64,000 nt of DNA from positions 10,260,448-10,324,447 of the forward strand of contig JAJEKV010000012.1 in the NCBI GenBank assembly GCA_021234155.1. The letters are read 5' to 3'. Of the stretch, positions 34,601 to 46,430 are shown one piece after another; the stretch's first letter is position 1, and each line of letters begins with the position of its first letter. Below the pieces are notes generated by a model. It ran no database searches and was not told where the DNA came from. It was given only the letters and a program-made list of their open reading frames with translations. Position numbers and translations under genes: made by a program. The stretch is from Isoetes taiwanensis. Taxonomy: Eukaryota; Streptophyta; Lycopodiopsida; Isoetales; Isoetaceae.

Positions 34601-35322
34601 TCTTTACCTACCTCCAGACTGAATGCTGTGTTAACTTTCATTTGAATCGTCTAGGTCTGTGTGCATAGATAAAACATTAAAAGCTTGGAAATGTTCAGAT
34701 AGGGTTGACTAGGAAAAAAATGCTATATGTATACATGCATGCTTAATCTAAGAATCCCCTCCAGATAAATACAAGATCAATCATTTGCAAACAACAGGAC
34801 TAGAACTTAAGGCAATCAAACTGGGACTGCTTTTTGCTCAGCCAACTAACAACTGCAGATCGAAAATTAAATGCACAGGCCTTTATGGACCTCCAACCAT
34901 TCACGAAACCTGCATGGTCAAATACATCAAATTTGCTATGTTTAAAGTAGTGCTTTCTACAGGAATTTTTTATAGCTGATGGCGAAGGGTTGCCTAGAGG
35001 AGTAGTTGAAAATGCTGCATCTTCAGTACATAAAATCCTGAACTTATATAAACTTGAGGTACCATTCTTTTGCTGGTGCACCTGGTGAAGGCACATGATA
35101 CCCATTTTTGTGATCACCTTGCAGGCACATGCTATCATTGAGAATTTCAGACGTGCAAGTGAGCAAATGGCAACAAGTGTTAACATGGATAAGACTATCT
35201 CACGAAACGTTAGCAATGCTGACACCCTCCTTCGCATTCTGTGTCACACTACGCATCCAGATGCATCACAATTCCTGAAGAAACAATACAAGCTACCAAA
35301 GTCTGTTGATGTTATTATGTAA
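25630..35322 (+). CDS. PATROL1: UNC-13 homologue (PATROL1-like), 26 coding exons, 1115 aa
   Basis: This is the plant MUN-domain protein that, in Arabidopsis, moves the plasma-membrane H+-ATPase to the cell surface in guard cells. Coding exons: 25630-25637, 26341-26516, 26627-26691, 26765-27050, 27771-27837, 28375-28528, 28771-28938, 29016-29126, 29215-29424, 30130-30231, 30399-30632, 30735-30815, 30891-30983, 31056-31241, 31312-31464, 31541-31633, 32244-32315, 32380-32497, 32596-32780, 32906-32993, 33909-34031, 34106-34212, 34341-34418, 34494-34589, 34963-35058, 35125-35322. They sum to 3348 nt with all phases consistent and no internal stop. Recognisable blocks are RYRRDRRELLNF, VMPPGAVTLDDVDLEQVSVD, GEVCHWADGY, STWRVLGITQTI, PADSLEQY-type AADSLEQYLFEL, DGVEHLTDD and SQFLKKQYKLP near the C-terminus. 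The intron after 26516 begins GC. The start ATG is in an 8-nt exon and gives MDSHTDVAAIQRY across the splice. Confidence 0.95.
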
Positions 35323-36217
35323 CATTTCTAAAACGTAAAAGTGTTTGTGCAGCCTCAGATTCCTCTTGTGGAGGACATCTAATGTAAGTAATTCATGTAT
35401 AATGAGTTCAGTCTTGCTCCTGCCATTCCAGGAGAGTATGTCTTTTTTATCAAGTGCAAGGAATAATAGCTGTCAATAATACATCATTAATTTTGCACTT
35501 GGGAGCGTGTTCAAATTTGCTTTTGGAACTGCTGTGTATATATAGTTATGCTGTGGAGTATGGCATATATGACATAATTTATTTTTAAAATATGTGGGCA
35601 TTGGCTTTCCCTGTAGTTTTTATTGATTAATACAGAGTTGCAAATTTGCATTCTGCCTTGCAAGCTTTCAAGGCCAATCAAAATAAAAGCTTCTGAATAC
35701 CAAATGTGTTTCTGGTGCCCATCATCACAATCATAATCAAATTGGGTGGCTGCTCCATATTTGAGCACTTTGAGTAATAACTACCTTGAGTGACTCTAGC
35801 TGCTCGCTTTGAGTGGCTCCCATTGAATAGGTGTTTCCTGCATGATTGAATACCAAGTGGATCAGCAAGGTGCTTCCGCAGGCGGTGTTGCCCAATTTTA
35901 TGTGATTGATTCCTAATCATAAAAATTGCTGAACAAGCCATCCATCAGACCCTCCACATTGGCAAATGATCCAATAAGCTTGCTGAACATTGTGATCGCT
36001 ACAATAAGCTTGTATTTCAATACTTCGTTATCTCTTGGTTATTGACTGTCTAGTCTCTTCGTTATCTCTTGGTTATTGACTGTCTAGTCTCTTCATCATC
36101 GACTCTCTAGTATGATTATTACTACAAAAAAAAAAAAAAAAAAAAAAAATTCCATGGAAAAAAAATCTCTTGTACTCCTATTTTTTCCCTTTAAAACCTT
36201 TCCATGCAAAAAAATTA

Positions 36218-36248
<31 letters not shown>

Positions 36249-36430
36249 CCCTTTTAAAACCTTTGGAGGTATGTTTTCGTTCTAGAAGTAATAATTGTAC
36301 TAGCCCATTGTATGAGTCCCATAGCCTATTGGCCTTTGTGGATGCTAAAAAATCTACTATTCTTTAATTAATTAACGTGCCATTGGAATGCTGTTGCACA
36401 CGGGCGTTTAACAACACTATTAAATGTTAT
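35323..36430. other. Intergenic, with A-runs and a 35-bp tandem repeat
   Basis: No gene was seen downstream of PATROL1. A 35-bp segment (CTTCGTTATCTCTTGG and onward) is duplicated at about 36023-36092. Two long A-runs (about 36125-36149 and 36220-36245) flank a near-repeat of TTTAAAACCTTT, and may be tails of small retroposons. Confidence 0.6.
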
Positions 36431-36600
36431 TTTTGGGTTGCCCCTAGGGGTCAAGCCCTTGTTTATGTGGATTTATGGCATATTCCAAGCATATGCTAGT
36501 ATATGCCAATAATATGCCAATGACTGCTCCAAACTGGCTATAGGGTGTAAATTGGCGGTCATGGCTGTTCTTGGGCATCCATTTCAAAACCGGCTAACCG
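36431..36600 (+). repeat. Dispersed repeat, copy 1 (partner near 45414)
   Basis: Starting at TTTGGGTTGCCCCTAGGGG, about 170 bp is recognisably the same as 45414-45590. Shared parts are GGCATATT, ATATGCTxGxATATxCC, AAACTGGC/AAATTGGC and ACCGGCTAA. The copies are old and diverged. Confidence 0.65.
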
Positions 36601-36680
36601 GATTCTACAAAAAAAACGGACCTTCTGTTTTCTATTCTTCTGTGCGTGCAAAGAATCAGACAGTTTAGGCCGGAATAGAA

Positions 36681-37890
36681 TAGATAGAATAGATATGCCC
36701 AGAAGCATTGCATATTTTTTCTTGGACTTATGCTCAGAAAAGAAGGACAAAGCAGGAGCTAGGCGGTTACAAAACGTTGTCCTCCGTAATGGGTTAGATT
36801 CATACTCCACTTTGAATGACAATCTTATCCGCCTCTTTGCTTCTTATGGATGTTTACTTGAGGCCAATCAAGGTTTTAACGGAATGGCAAAACCAAGCAT
36901 ATATACATGGGATGTTGTCATTTCTGCAAACAACAATCTTGGACAATGTGACAGTTGATTTGTACACCAGAATGCAGTTCTCAGACGTTAGAAGTAATAA
37001 TTATGTTTGTATTACTGTTCTGAAAGCATGCGCATTAACAGGAGCTCTTGAACATGGTAGATTGATTCATAATGAAATTATAGATGATGAATTAGAACCT
37101 GACATTTCTATTTGCAAAACCCTTGTTGATATTTATGCAAAACGTGGGAACCTGGAGGATGCACACAGTGTATTTGACAAAATTTCAAATAGAGATGTGG
37201 TGTCCTGGGGTATAATGATATCAGCATATGCTCAGTTTGGACGTGGTCTACATGCTCTAGAGCTTTTTGCAGAAATGCAGAAGAATGGCCTAGATAGAAT
37301 AGATATGCCCAGAAGCATTGCATAGTTTTTCTTGGACTTATGCTCGGAAAAGAAGGACAAAGCAGGAGCTAGGCAGTTACAAATAATCGTTGTCCTCCAT
37401 AATGGGTTAGATTCATACTCCACTTTAAATGACAATCTTATCCCCCTCTTTGCTTCTTATGGATGTTTACTTGAGGCCAATCAAGGTTTTAACGGAATGG
37501 CAAAATCAAGCATATATACATGGAATGTTGTCATTTCTGCAAATAGCAAGCTTGGACAATGTGACAGCTGATTTGTACACCAAAATGCAGTTCTCAGACG
37601 TTAGAAGTAACAATTATGTTTGTGTTACTGTTCTGAAAGCATGCGCATTGACAGGAGCTCTTGAACGTGGCAGACTGATTCATAATGAAATTATAGATGA
37701 TGAATTAGAACCTGACATTTCTATTTGCAATACCCTTGTTGATATTTATGCAAAACGTGGGAACCTGGAGGATGCACACAATGTATTCGACAAAATTTCA
37801 AATAGAGATGTGGTGTTCTGGGGTATAATGATATCAGCACATGCTCAGTTTGGACGTGGTCTACGTGCTCTGGAGCTTTTTGCGAAATGC
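36681..37890 (+). repeat. 610-bp tandem duplication inside the PPR pseudogene
   Basis: The segment starting TAGATAGAATAGATATGCCC at 36681 recurs at 37291. The second copy carries a few substitutions and a small insertion near 37384, so the duplication is not brand new. Each copy covers about three PPR motifs. Confidence 0.9.
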
Positions 37891-39262
37891 AGAAGAATGG
37901 CCTTAAGCCCCAAAACTTCACTTATTCCAGTACCTTGAAAGCTTGTGGTAGTGCATAGGAGTCATAGAGTATGGCAGAGAAATACATTATACCATATTAT
38001 TAGAAGCGAGATAAAATGAGATGTTGTTCTCGGTAACACCGTTGTCGACACGTATGCTAAGTGTGGAAGCCTTCTTGAGGCAAGACAAGTGTTTGACAAG
38101 CTAGAAGAAAGCAATGAGGCATCTTGGGGTGCAGTGATAGCAGGATATGCACGCGATAGTCATGGTATTCCTTTCTTGAGCTTTTCTGCAAGATGATTAA
38201 TCAAGGGATTGTGCCACATAAGGTGACATTTTTGCGTATTTTGAAAGCATGCAACAGCATTGGAGCTATAGAGCAAGGTAGATTGATACATGAGAAAATC
38301 ATAAAGCTTAAATTTGGCTTGGATGTTGTTGTGAGAAGTAGTATGGTTGACATGTATGCGAAATGTGGAAGCCTAAGTGAGGCATGCAAAACATTTGAAG
38401 GACTCGAAGTCAAAGATGATGTTTCGTGAGGTGCATGATATCAAGATATGCAGATGATGGGCGTGGTTTATGCGCCTTAGAACATTTCAAGAAAATGCAA
38501 GAAGGAGATGCCAGCCCACATAAAGCCACGTTTTTGAGTTTTTTGAAGGCATGTAACATGCTAGGAGCCATCCAACAGGGCAAAGTGATATATAGTCAAC
38601 TAGTTATCCATGGCTTAGAATCTATAAGCTAGTTATCCATGGCTTAGAATCTGGGAGTTCCCTTGTTGACATGTATGCTAAATGCTGAAGTCTAAGGGAA
38701 GCACGGGAAGTGTTTGACAAACTGGAAAATAGTGACGTGGTGCTATGGGGTGCAATGATATCGGGATATGGTCAGCATGGACATGGATATCCTGCTATGG
38801 AGCTTTATGAAAGAATGCAGAAAGAAGGAATGACGCCATAGAAGAGCATGCATTGACGTAGGAGCCCTGGAGCATGGTATGCTGATACATGACCAGGTAT
38901 CTGATGTTGCTATTTGGAATACTCTCATTGGCATGCATGCAAAATGTGGGAGCATTGGAGAGTCACTTGCAGTTTTTGACAATTTGCAAAGAAAAATTTT
39001 GATCTTCTCAGCAGAGCTAGACGCCTTGGAGAGGCTAAAGATTTACTGGAAACCATTGAACCAAATATAATTAGTTGGACATCTTTGCTTAATGTGTGCA
39101 GGACTTATGGTGATGTGGAGCTTGGGCGGAAATGCTAAGAAAATCTTGTGCTTATAAATCCCGGATGCAATCCTGGATATAGTCTCATGTCAAATATCTA
39201 CGCTGATGCACAAATGTGGGAAGATGCTGAAAGGATATTTAATATAGCTGCATTAATTCAAA
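36697..39262 (+). pseudogene. PLS-class PPR gene, decayed, with internal duplication
   Basis: PPR proteins bind organelle RNA, and this class often directs RNA editing. Repeated 35-residue motifs are visible across several frames: NYVCITVLKACALTGALEHG, LIHNEIIDDELEPDISICKT, LVDIYAKRGNLEDAHSVFDK, DVVSWGIMISAYAQFGRG and SMVDMYAKCGSLSEACKTF. Near 39050-39250 an E-type region appears (IISWTSLLNVCRTYGDVELG, YSLMSNIYADAQMWEDAERI). It is followed by a trace of E+ (FVVDYQQGDEIFDILE) and no DYW deaminase. Frameshifts and stops occur every few hundred bases (36958, 37325, 37938, 38429, 38687). A 610-bp block is repeated in tandem, which also breaks the frame. No working protein is possible. Confidence 0.88.
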
Positions 39263-41077
39263 ATTAGGACGACAAGATGGCGCAGCAGTTCGTGGTTGAC
39301 TACCAACAAGGTGATGAGATCTTTGATATATTAGAGAGTGTGCCGTGGATCACTAGAAGACTGAAGAACTGGCTGTTTTTTTTATGAACTAGGGATATAG
39401 CCCAACCTGCTTAAATCTCCAATCTCTTTCTTCATAGTGATGTTTTTGGTAGAACTGGCAATCTAGAAGTTGCAAGTGTTATGCCAATCGACTTCATTTG
39501 TGTTGTTTGCTTCTAAACTAGGAGGATATACGAATTTCATACCACCAGCCCATCCAAATACATATCTCAAAATATACCAGCACTAGAGAATGTTTCTCTA
39601 GTGCAAGGAATTTTGATTGGGGAACAGATAATTTAATATTGCCCTCTCCAATCTGCTCATTGCACAGTTGTAGCAACATCTTCATCTTCCTGGCAACAAG
39701 ATAAATAGTTGGGGATGGTCATTTTGGGGCATGGTGGTGGATGCGCTTGAACAAAAGTTGAATGATGAATATCCTAAGCTCATTCCTAAATTTGCATGGT
39801 AATCCTGCTGCACAACAAATAAAATGCATGGTGAATGGCACTCAAGTCATAGAAATAGGCTTAAGTGCTTTTTGACATATTCATTGTGCACAAGAGATTG
39901 AGAATGGGAAATTTGAAAGTTAGAGCATATGGTGCCGTTTTAATTTGCCAACCCCTACTCTATCCATGCTACTAACCTTACAGATTGGAAGTCCTTAACA
40001 CCATTACTAATGTGGATATTGCATGCTTTGCAATTTTGGCCTGATTAGGCTTATGGAAGGTGCACTTCCAACACCAGAAAACCCTAAGCATTTTTGTGGG
40101 TTTAGTACTTGGTTTCCATGTCTCTCTGTCGTTTCTTGTAGTTAAATTCACATAATTTTCCAATTTGTAGGTTGTCAAGAACTAATGTTTACTTACATCT
40201 ACTGCCACTCTACTGTTCTTATTATATCATGTTATAGCACTTCCCTCATATAAATGTAAAGCTAAACATTATGGAAAAACTACTGGGACCATGTATCTCT
40301 ATCATAGCCAGTTAGAGTTCTGCTTTAAGCTATCTATCTGGAATAGATGGCATGGGTATTTTGTCTCTGATTTCTGCGATGCAGGAACAGACAAAAATGC
40401 CTTGGTTGTTGTTGATAAACTGGACCTGAAGACATCGTTACTAACTATGTGATGTACTAGCCTAATTTGGATCCTCCCTACTGTCTATAGTATGCACTGC
40501 ATCATGAGTTGACCACTCTTAAAACTTAATTAGGTAGACCCTAGACAGTCAGAAATAAATGAACAAAATCAAAGCATCAAGTGTGTGACCATGCCCCATC
40601 TCCATGCTCGGAATGTTGGTGTAGTTTCTGAGGATGTGGACCACCTTTCTGTTGTTGATCTTATGTTATATTGCATGTCGTTGCTTGAATGTCTTGCAGC
40701 ACCCATCTGCAGACAATTGAGGTGGCTATTTGCTAGTTGCAGACTTCAGATTACTAAGCCCCTGTAGAATTTCTGTCAGTCCAATACATGACTTCATGTT
40801 CTGCAGGTATGAACTCTTTGGATAGCAACTATGTGTAGAATCACATGGTCTGCCATTTTTCATGCAAGAGCCACTAAGGCAACGTTGAGAGTTTCTTGGC
40901 ATTAGCATGATTTTCTTACCATGACCATTATCAAAAACTCCAATTTTTGTGTATTAAGCATTCGTTCTAATAACTTGCTCAACATTTGTGTCAGACCTAG
41001 AAGATCCTGTGTAGATTTAGAGTTGATTGGTGAGAGGATTGAATGGAATCATTATAATAATGAAGGATGCTAACAAG
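39263..41077. other. No gene seen
   Basis: AT-rich sequence with short frames only. Nothing recognisable was found on either strand. Confidence 0.5.
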
Positions 41078-41101
41078 GTTTAAAATGAAACGCACTTATT
41101 T
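41078..41101 (+). repeat. Left terminal inverted repeat (24 bp)
   Basis: Exact reverse complement of 44945-44968. Just inside it, ACGCACTT and AAGTGCGT form a smaller hairpin at 41090-41112. Confidence 0.85.
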
Positions 41102-41580
41102 AAGAAGTGCGTTTGAAAGATTCCCTCAAAAAAATTAGAAATTTTTAAAAAGAGCAAAAAAATAGAGGCATTCAAGTTTTTTGGATATGATTTTTGCAAA
41201 GCCGTCATGAAAACAACACTTTTGAAGAAAAATACTCTAAAAGCATAGGACCCAAAAAAAAAGGAAGCCATTTAGGGGGGTCAAGCAGAATTTTACGGGA
41301 GCCATAGAATTTCCATTGCCAAAATACATGCAATTGAAGTAGGTTGTGTTGCAAAGCGTGCATGAATACTCTCACGGTAGCAGAACACATCGTTTAGCAG
41401 AAATAAATTCTTTAAACTTTTAACAGAGAAGAAAGCATTCGAAGTAAGTATTCATATTAAATAGTGTTACCAAAAGTTGTTACATAGCACTATCGTATAA
41501 GGTCTTTAAAAATAACGGGGCATGTCACAACCAATTTGCGAGAGAATGTTTCAAGTAAGAAATAGTCGTGTCAGTCGCAG

Positions 41581-41678
41581 CGGTATAAATTTATACCGAA
41601 AAGGTTGAAATGAAAACCGTCGGTATAAATTTTATACAAACAGTTGAAATGAAAACCGATCGGTATAAATTTATACCA
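41581..41678. repeat. Left cluster of the 18-bp palindrome (three copies, 40-bp period)
   Basis: CGGTATAAATTTATACCG is perfect at 41581-41598. A variant lies at 41621 and a near-perfect copy at 41661-41678. They are spaced exactly 40 bp and separated by a repeated GTTGAAATGAAAACCG spacer. Confidence 0.9.
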
Positions 41679-43120
41679 CCACGTGTGGTGGGTCCACCCA
41701 GTCCACAAGACTCTCATCACCTTGAGATTTTGTTTTCCTTGATCTCTCCAAAGATCGTTCTTACGTATGCATTCTTACGTATGCATTTGTTTGATAATTT
41801 GAAGTACTTCACCTGCTTGTATTGACCATAAATTGTATTGACCATAAATTGTAATAATAGGCGTCCAAGTCACAATGTCTTGATGTCAAAAACTAGAGTT
41901 GCCTCGTCCAAGCTTGATCTTAACAATTAGCCGACATTGTATTTAGCACTTTTGGAGCTTGTGACGACAAAAGAGCTTACCAAGAAACTACAATGGAAGA
42001 ACCCTATTAAATCTTCTGTAGTTTTTATTAGAAAGGAACCTTAACCTTTTCTTACAAAACCCAACACACATATTACTTTGAATCAAAAGAACATGTGATC
42101 GTTTTTCAATTAGTGCCAACTCCTTGGCGATTCGCGAGGGAGATAGTGAATACAATTTTCATTTTCATTTTCAACACAAACATAAAAGCACGTGGTTGAA
42201 AATAAAAGAGAACATCTTACAAGACAATTCTCAAGGCTTTTACAAGAAAACGAATTACCAAGTGAAGCATGCTCCCATTTTCCCACCTCAAAGTATGCCT
42301 CGGAATAGACTTGGTCCCTGGCTAGACCCCCTAAATTCGGTGATTGCAAACACATCCTTCATGACATCCGCTGCATCTTCATTTCCCCTTCGGGTTATAT
42401 TTTGAAGCTAGAAAAAATTCAATATTTTGTCATTTTGTCCATTTGAGACACAAGATCAGTCAGATATACAAGATAGATAGCCGGCTCTAATTCCTTCTAG
42501 ATCATCCAAAAAGCTTGTAGTTATGAACCTAATTCAGCATAATGAAGGGTGGAATTTGTAATTTACAAGAGTGCAAATTGGCTACGTTGCTACTTGGCTT
42601 TATTGAGCAACTCTAATCGTTTTCACTAACGCCTTTTGACTAGAGTAATTCAGGTTCTGAAAATTAGTGATATACACGACATGCCCAAATATGCCAAGCA
42701 AAGTACTTAATCATAACTACAATCCTGGGGAAATCTGATAAACCACAATATGCACTCTTTCTTAAAATCAGAGCTGTTTTGTCAAAAAATATTTTGGAAA
42801 ATAGAGTCAACCAAGCTTGCTATTGCTCAGTGACTCGATTCTTGAGTCTCCACAAGGAGTTTTCAAACTAATAAAAAGTTATTTTAGCTGGATAAATCCT
42901 CCACATCGACTCATTTTTAACCTCTAATTTCTCTAATCCCTCCTACATGCACTTTTGTGTCATATTTGCATCTAATATCCGCCACTAATATCGTGCATCG
43001 TGAAATATTTGCAAAAGAAACATGCTTGAATGGAGTAATGCTCCATGAACTAGTGCAAGGAAAAAGAGATAGAAGCTTCTACACAGTAATGCAGATCCAC
43101 GGTCCAAGATCTGAAACACT

Positions 43121-43172
43121 GTGTATCAATATCCAAGATCCGAACATGTGTATCAATATCCAAGATCCGAAC
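43121..43172 (+). repeat. 25-bp direct repeat, 27-bp period
   Basis: GTGTATCAATATCCAAGATC and five further bases occur twice, at 43121 and 43148. This lies within the putative transposon. No role is evident. Confidence 0.85.
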
Positions 43173-43835
43173 TTCTAAAATCGCCGGAAGAACACTGTGC
43201 TATTAGAACTTGTGTGCTACCGGAAGAATCGGCTACAAAACCACGTATGCCGACCCATTCAAAAAACACATTCAAAACGATAATATCTCCGGCTTGTGCG
43301 TTGTATTTGTTGGAGTAGGACCCGTACCCAAGAACAAAGAAATCACTTTTGTCGGTCGGTCGACGCCTAAACCAATCCAAGCAAAACAGAGTTTGGGCAA
43401 CGCAAATAAACATTGTTCTCACCTGGACAAGTTCCAGTGGTGATATTCCTGGATTTGCAGATGCACACAAAGCCTTTGGCGGTGCTGCTGCTGTTGTAGC
43501 CACAATCTACTCCGTTGTTGCTTATGAAATCACTGCAATTAGTAGCCTCTTTGGGTTGCTTCCAACCCAATCGTGAAACCCAATCGTGGAAACCGAAACA
43601 ACCTGTGAGAACCCATTCGTTGTGTGAAAACCTATTCCACATCTGAGAAAACTTGGACGAAGATGCTGGGCCGATTAAAACCCTAAAAAAAAAACAAAAA
43701 AACTTCTTCAAAGCTTCTTCAGACTAAGAAACAAACCTTCTGCATCACTAAGAAACTGATGCCCACCAATAAAACACCTAAATCATTCGATTATCACAAC
43801 TCTAAAGCTTTCCCAACACACAGTTTTCCTAGCCT

Positions 43836-44291
43836 CGGTATAAATTTATACCGTCAAAAGCATCTGCCATGTTTTAGCCAGGCAAAAATCATGTTATATC
43901 CATGAAAGGTCAAGTTATAACCATAAATAAAATTCCGTTTACAAGAAATTTCTTGTGTTATTGAATTTATAAGGAAATGTTTTTCAAGATAATGTATTGA
44001 ATTTAAAAGGAAATGTTTTTCAAGAGATCTCATGGTATAAATTTATACCGTGACTTCCTTTTTAAAAAATTTCGGTATAAATTTATACTGCTCTCAGCAT
44101 TTTCATGTGGGGAGACGGTATAAACTTATACCGCTTGAGCTCACTGGCAGTATAAATTTATACCACTCGAGTTCTTTCCCTGTGTACTGCTTGAGCTCAC
44201 GTGGTAGAAATTTGAGCTCACATGGTATAAATTTATACCGTTTGATAAATTCGTTGTATTGTTTGAACTCACCCGGTATAAATTTATACCG
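43836..44291. repeat. Right cluster of the 18-bp palindrome (seven copies)
   Basis: Copies lie at 43836-43853 (perfect), 44034-44049, 44073-44090, 44116-44133, 44148-44165, 44224-44240 and 44274-44291 (perfect). Several are separated by a GAGCTCAC-type spacer. Reading frames across this stretch repeat GINLY and are artefacts of the palindrome. Confidence 0.9.
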
Positions 44292-44944
44292 TCCAATAAC
44301 GTGGGGAACATTAAAGCTTTCGAACTAACACTAAAAAACACCTTTTATGAAACAACCATGTTGTATGATTACCTGGCCATGTTGTATGATTACATTTTGG
44401 AGCAACTCTAAGGCGAAGCTAACAAGTTGCATGTTGTGACTCAAACGATACTGAGGTTAGCATGCGGGTTGCGGTTTCATTGGTAGACAATGCTGAGGGC
44501 GATATACTCATTGGCAGAGGACACGAATAGCTCTAGTGACCATGGTCTCAACATGTCAGACGACAACATGCATTCTGAATTAGCCGCAGTGTAACTTTGT
44601 TCAAAATGAAAAATCTACACATTTTTTACAATTTTGTTCAAAAATTTGTAGTGATTTCAAAACTTTAAAATGCGCCTTTTTTGTCGCTCTAATGCACTTG
44701 ATGTTTTATTCAATGTCTATTTTTTTTTAGTCTCTGAAATTGCTACTATTTTTCATGCTAAACTACGGGGCTAAAAAGGGGTACCAAACAATTTTGCATG
44801 GAAGTTAAGTTGAATTAGCCCCTCAAAAATAGTACCTAAAATATTCAAATTGTCACACGTGTCACAAATTTACCTCGAAAAGGGACCTTTTTGAGGGAAT
44901 TTTAGGGAATCTTTCAAAGATTCTTTTTAAAGTGCGTTTGGAGC

Positions 44945-44968
44945 AAATAAGTGCGTTTCATTTTAAAC
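44945..44968 (-). repeat. Right terminal inverted repeat (24 bp)
   Basis: Exact reverse complement of 41078-41101. Confidence 0.85.
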
Positions 44969-45413
44969 TTTGTTTGCTTTGCATATTTAGCATTTCGAGA
45001 TCTTCATCAACCGTAAATAAAAATGGAGATTAGGCATGTATAACTGCACCAAAATCTTCAAGAAGGGCATTTTTCTAGCTTCATGTCATTTACATGCTAC
45101 CATTAAGTCTTAAGAGGCATGGCTCCAAAGAGCATGTTTTCTCACCAGGCTCTATGCATATGAGTCTCATAGAAGATAGTTTGGTTACGGTTTAGGATAT
45201 TCCTAGATGGTGGCAAGTTTTCCTCAACTTTGCACCATAAGTGTAGATCTGAACTCTAGAGTATTTGAGAGGAATTGTAATTCTTGACAAGCATTAGCTG
45301 GAAAACGTTTATGAGAATATTTTTTTACACAATTTTACTTCTATACGTTAAGTTTCTTGCATAACAACTTTACTTATGGGGTCTATGTATTTTGCAATAT
45401 ATCACATGGAATT

Positions 45414-45590
45414 TTTGGGTTGCCCCTAGGGGGGCAAACCCTCGCTTATGTGGGTTTCTGGCATATTGTAGGTATATGCTGGAATATACCTAGGATATGC
45501 CGGTAACGACTACAAACCTATTGCTCCCTGTAAACTGGCAGTCACCGGCATTCGCGGATGTTTGAACCGGCTAATTGCCAAGGTAAACCA
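45414..45590 (+). repeat. Dispersed repeat, copy 2 (partner near 36431)
   Basis: Starts TTTTTGGGTTGCCCCTAGGG. It is the diverged partner of 36431-36600 and shows no coding capacity. Confidence 0.65.
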
Positions 45591-45962
45591 AAGCTCCAAT
45601 CGTGCATTCCAACTGTCTGACCTGGGATGCTGAGTGCTTGCATGTGATTTTGCATCAACTAGGTTAGAATAGATGAGATTGATCGAGTATGTTAGCTTAA
45701 CTGGTGATCATTGTCCATCCCTCCCATCTGACTGCGTCCCTTCCATCTGGTACTATGGCAAAAACGAGTTTGGAAGAAGGACTTTGGGGCTCGGAAATCA
45801 AAGTATGGAACAACTCAAAATGCATCTCACAGAAGGTTTTTCTTTATTTTATGATTAAGTCTGATGTAGATGAGTCGAAAACGATTAAAAGTCGTGTTGA
45901 TTTAGATCCATGGTTGCTCAAGAGTTCATAGATATAGCTTCATATAGTTGCTTAATGGATTA

Positions 45963-46430
45963 AGGAAGGAAGGAAGGAAGGAAGGAAGGAAGGAAGGAAG
46001 TATATTTTAACGTCCACGGAGGCCAACTGGCCTATGAGACGGTTATAGACATACGATATATCGGATAGTATCCAAACACAAAAGAAAACGACCAAAGCCC
46101 TATACAATGTGTCTCTACCACTGGGACGAGAAAGCCCCCCATGTGGGAGGAAAAACCCTTGTAGTAGGCGTTCAAATTCCCTATCTGGGCGCTAAAATTC
46201 CCTGTGTTGTAAGGGACTCTCTGACGGTGGAGATTTGCAGAATGTAAGACGTGAGACGTGCAACCATTAGCGAAGCCAGCAGTTGATGAGTTGCTATCTC
46301 AGAGCATCTGAGATCGGCATGAGCGGCGCCGGACACTCCTGTAGAGCATGGTGTTCATCTTCTACTATCTGCATGTGACAGCACTGGCATAATCTTACTC
46401 CACATAGGATCCTCTGACAAACCCTTCACA
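45963..46430 (-). mobile_element. Type B LINE 3' end, minus strand, with (CTTC)n tail
   Basis: On the minus strand this reads LCQCCHMQIVEDEHHALQEC, the C-terminal zinc-like cluster of type B LINEs (compare CRVCDRGEVEDENHML in the nested copy at 4.3 kb). A 3' UTR with GGCC and GGACGTTAAAATATA follows, ending in a (CTTC)n tract (GGAA on the plus strand, 45963-46000). It is strongly 5'-truncated. Confidence 0.75.

Larger units (their letters stand above)
41078..44968. mobile_element. Putative non-autonomous DNA transposon with subterminal palindromes
   Basis: A 24-bp perfect inverted repeat bounds the region: 41078-41101, starting GTTTAAAATGAAACGCAC, and its reverse complement at 44945-44968. 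Similarity continues inward with GAAAGATTCCCT and CCCTCAAAA on both sides, and a few bases outward (AACAA). An 18-bp palindrome, CGGTATAAATTTATACCG and variants, clusters near both ends. No transposase frame was found, so mobility would need an enzyme from elsewhere. A clean target duplication was not identified, so the exact ends and superfamily are open. The layout recalls elements with transposase-binding subterminal repeats (CACTA, Mutator). Confidence 0.6.

Noticed and set aside
42110-43711. Overlapping frames of 75-116 codons inside the palindrome element
   Set aside because: They overlap on opposite strands, show no domain, and none resembles a transposase.
44050-44341. Frames with repeated GINLY on both strands
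   Set aside because: They arise from repeated reading of the 18-bp palindrome, which reads the same on both strands.
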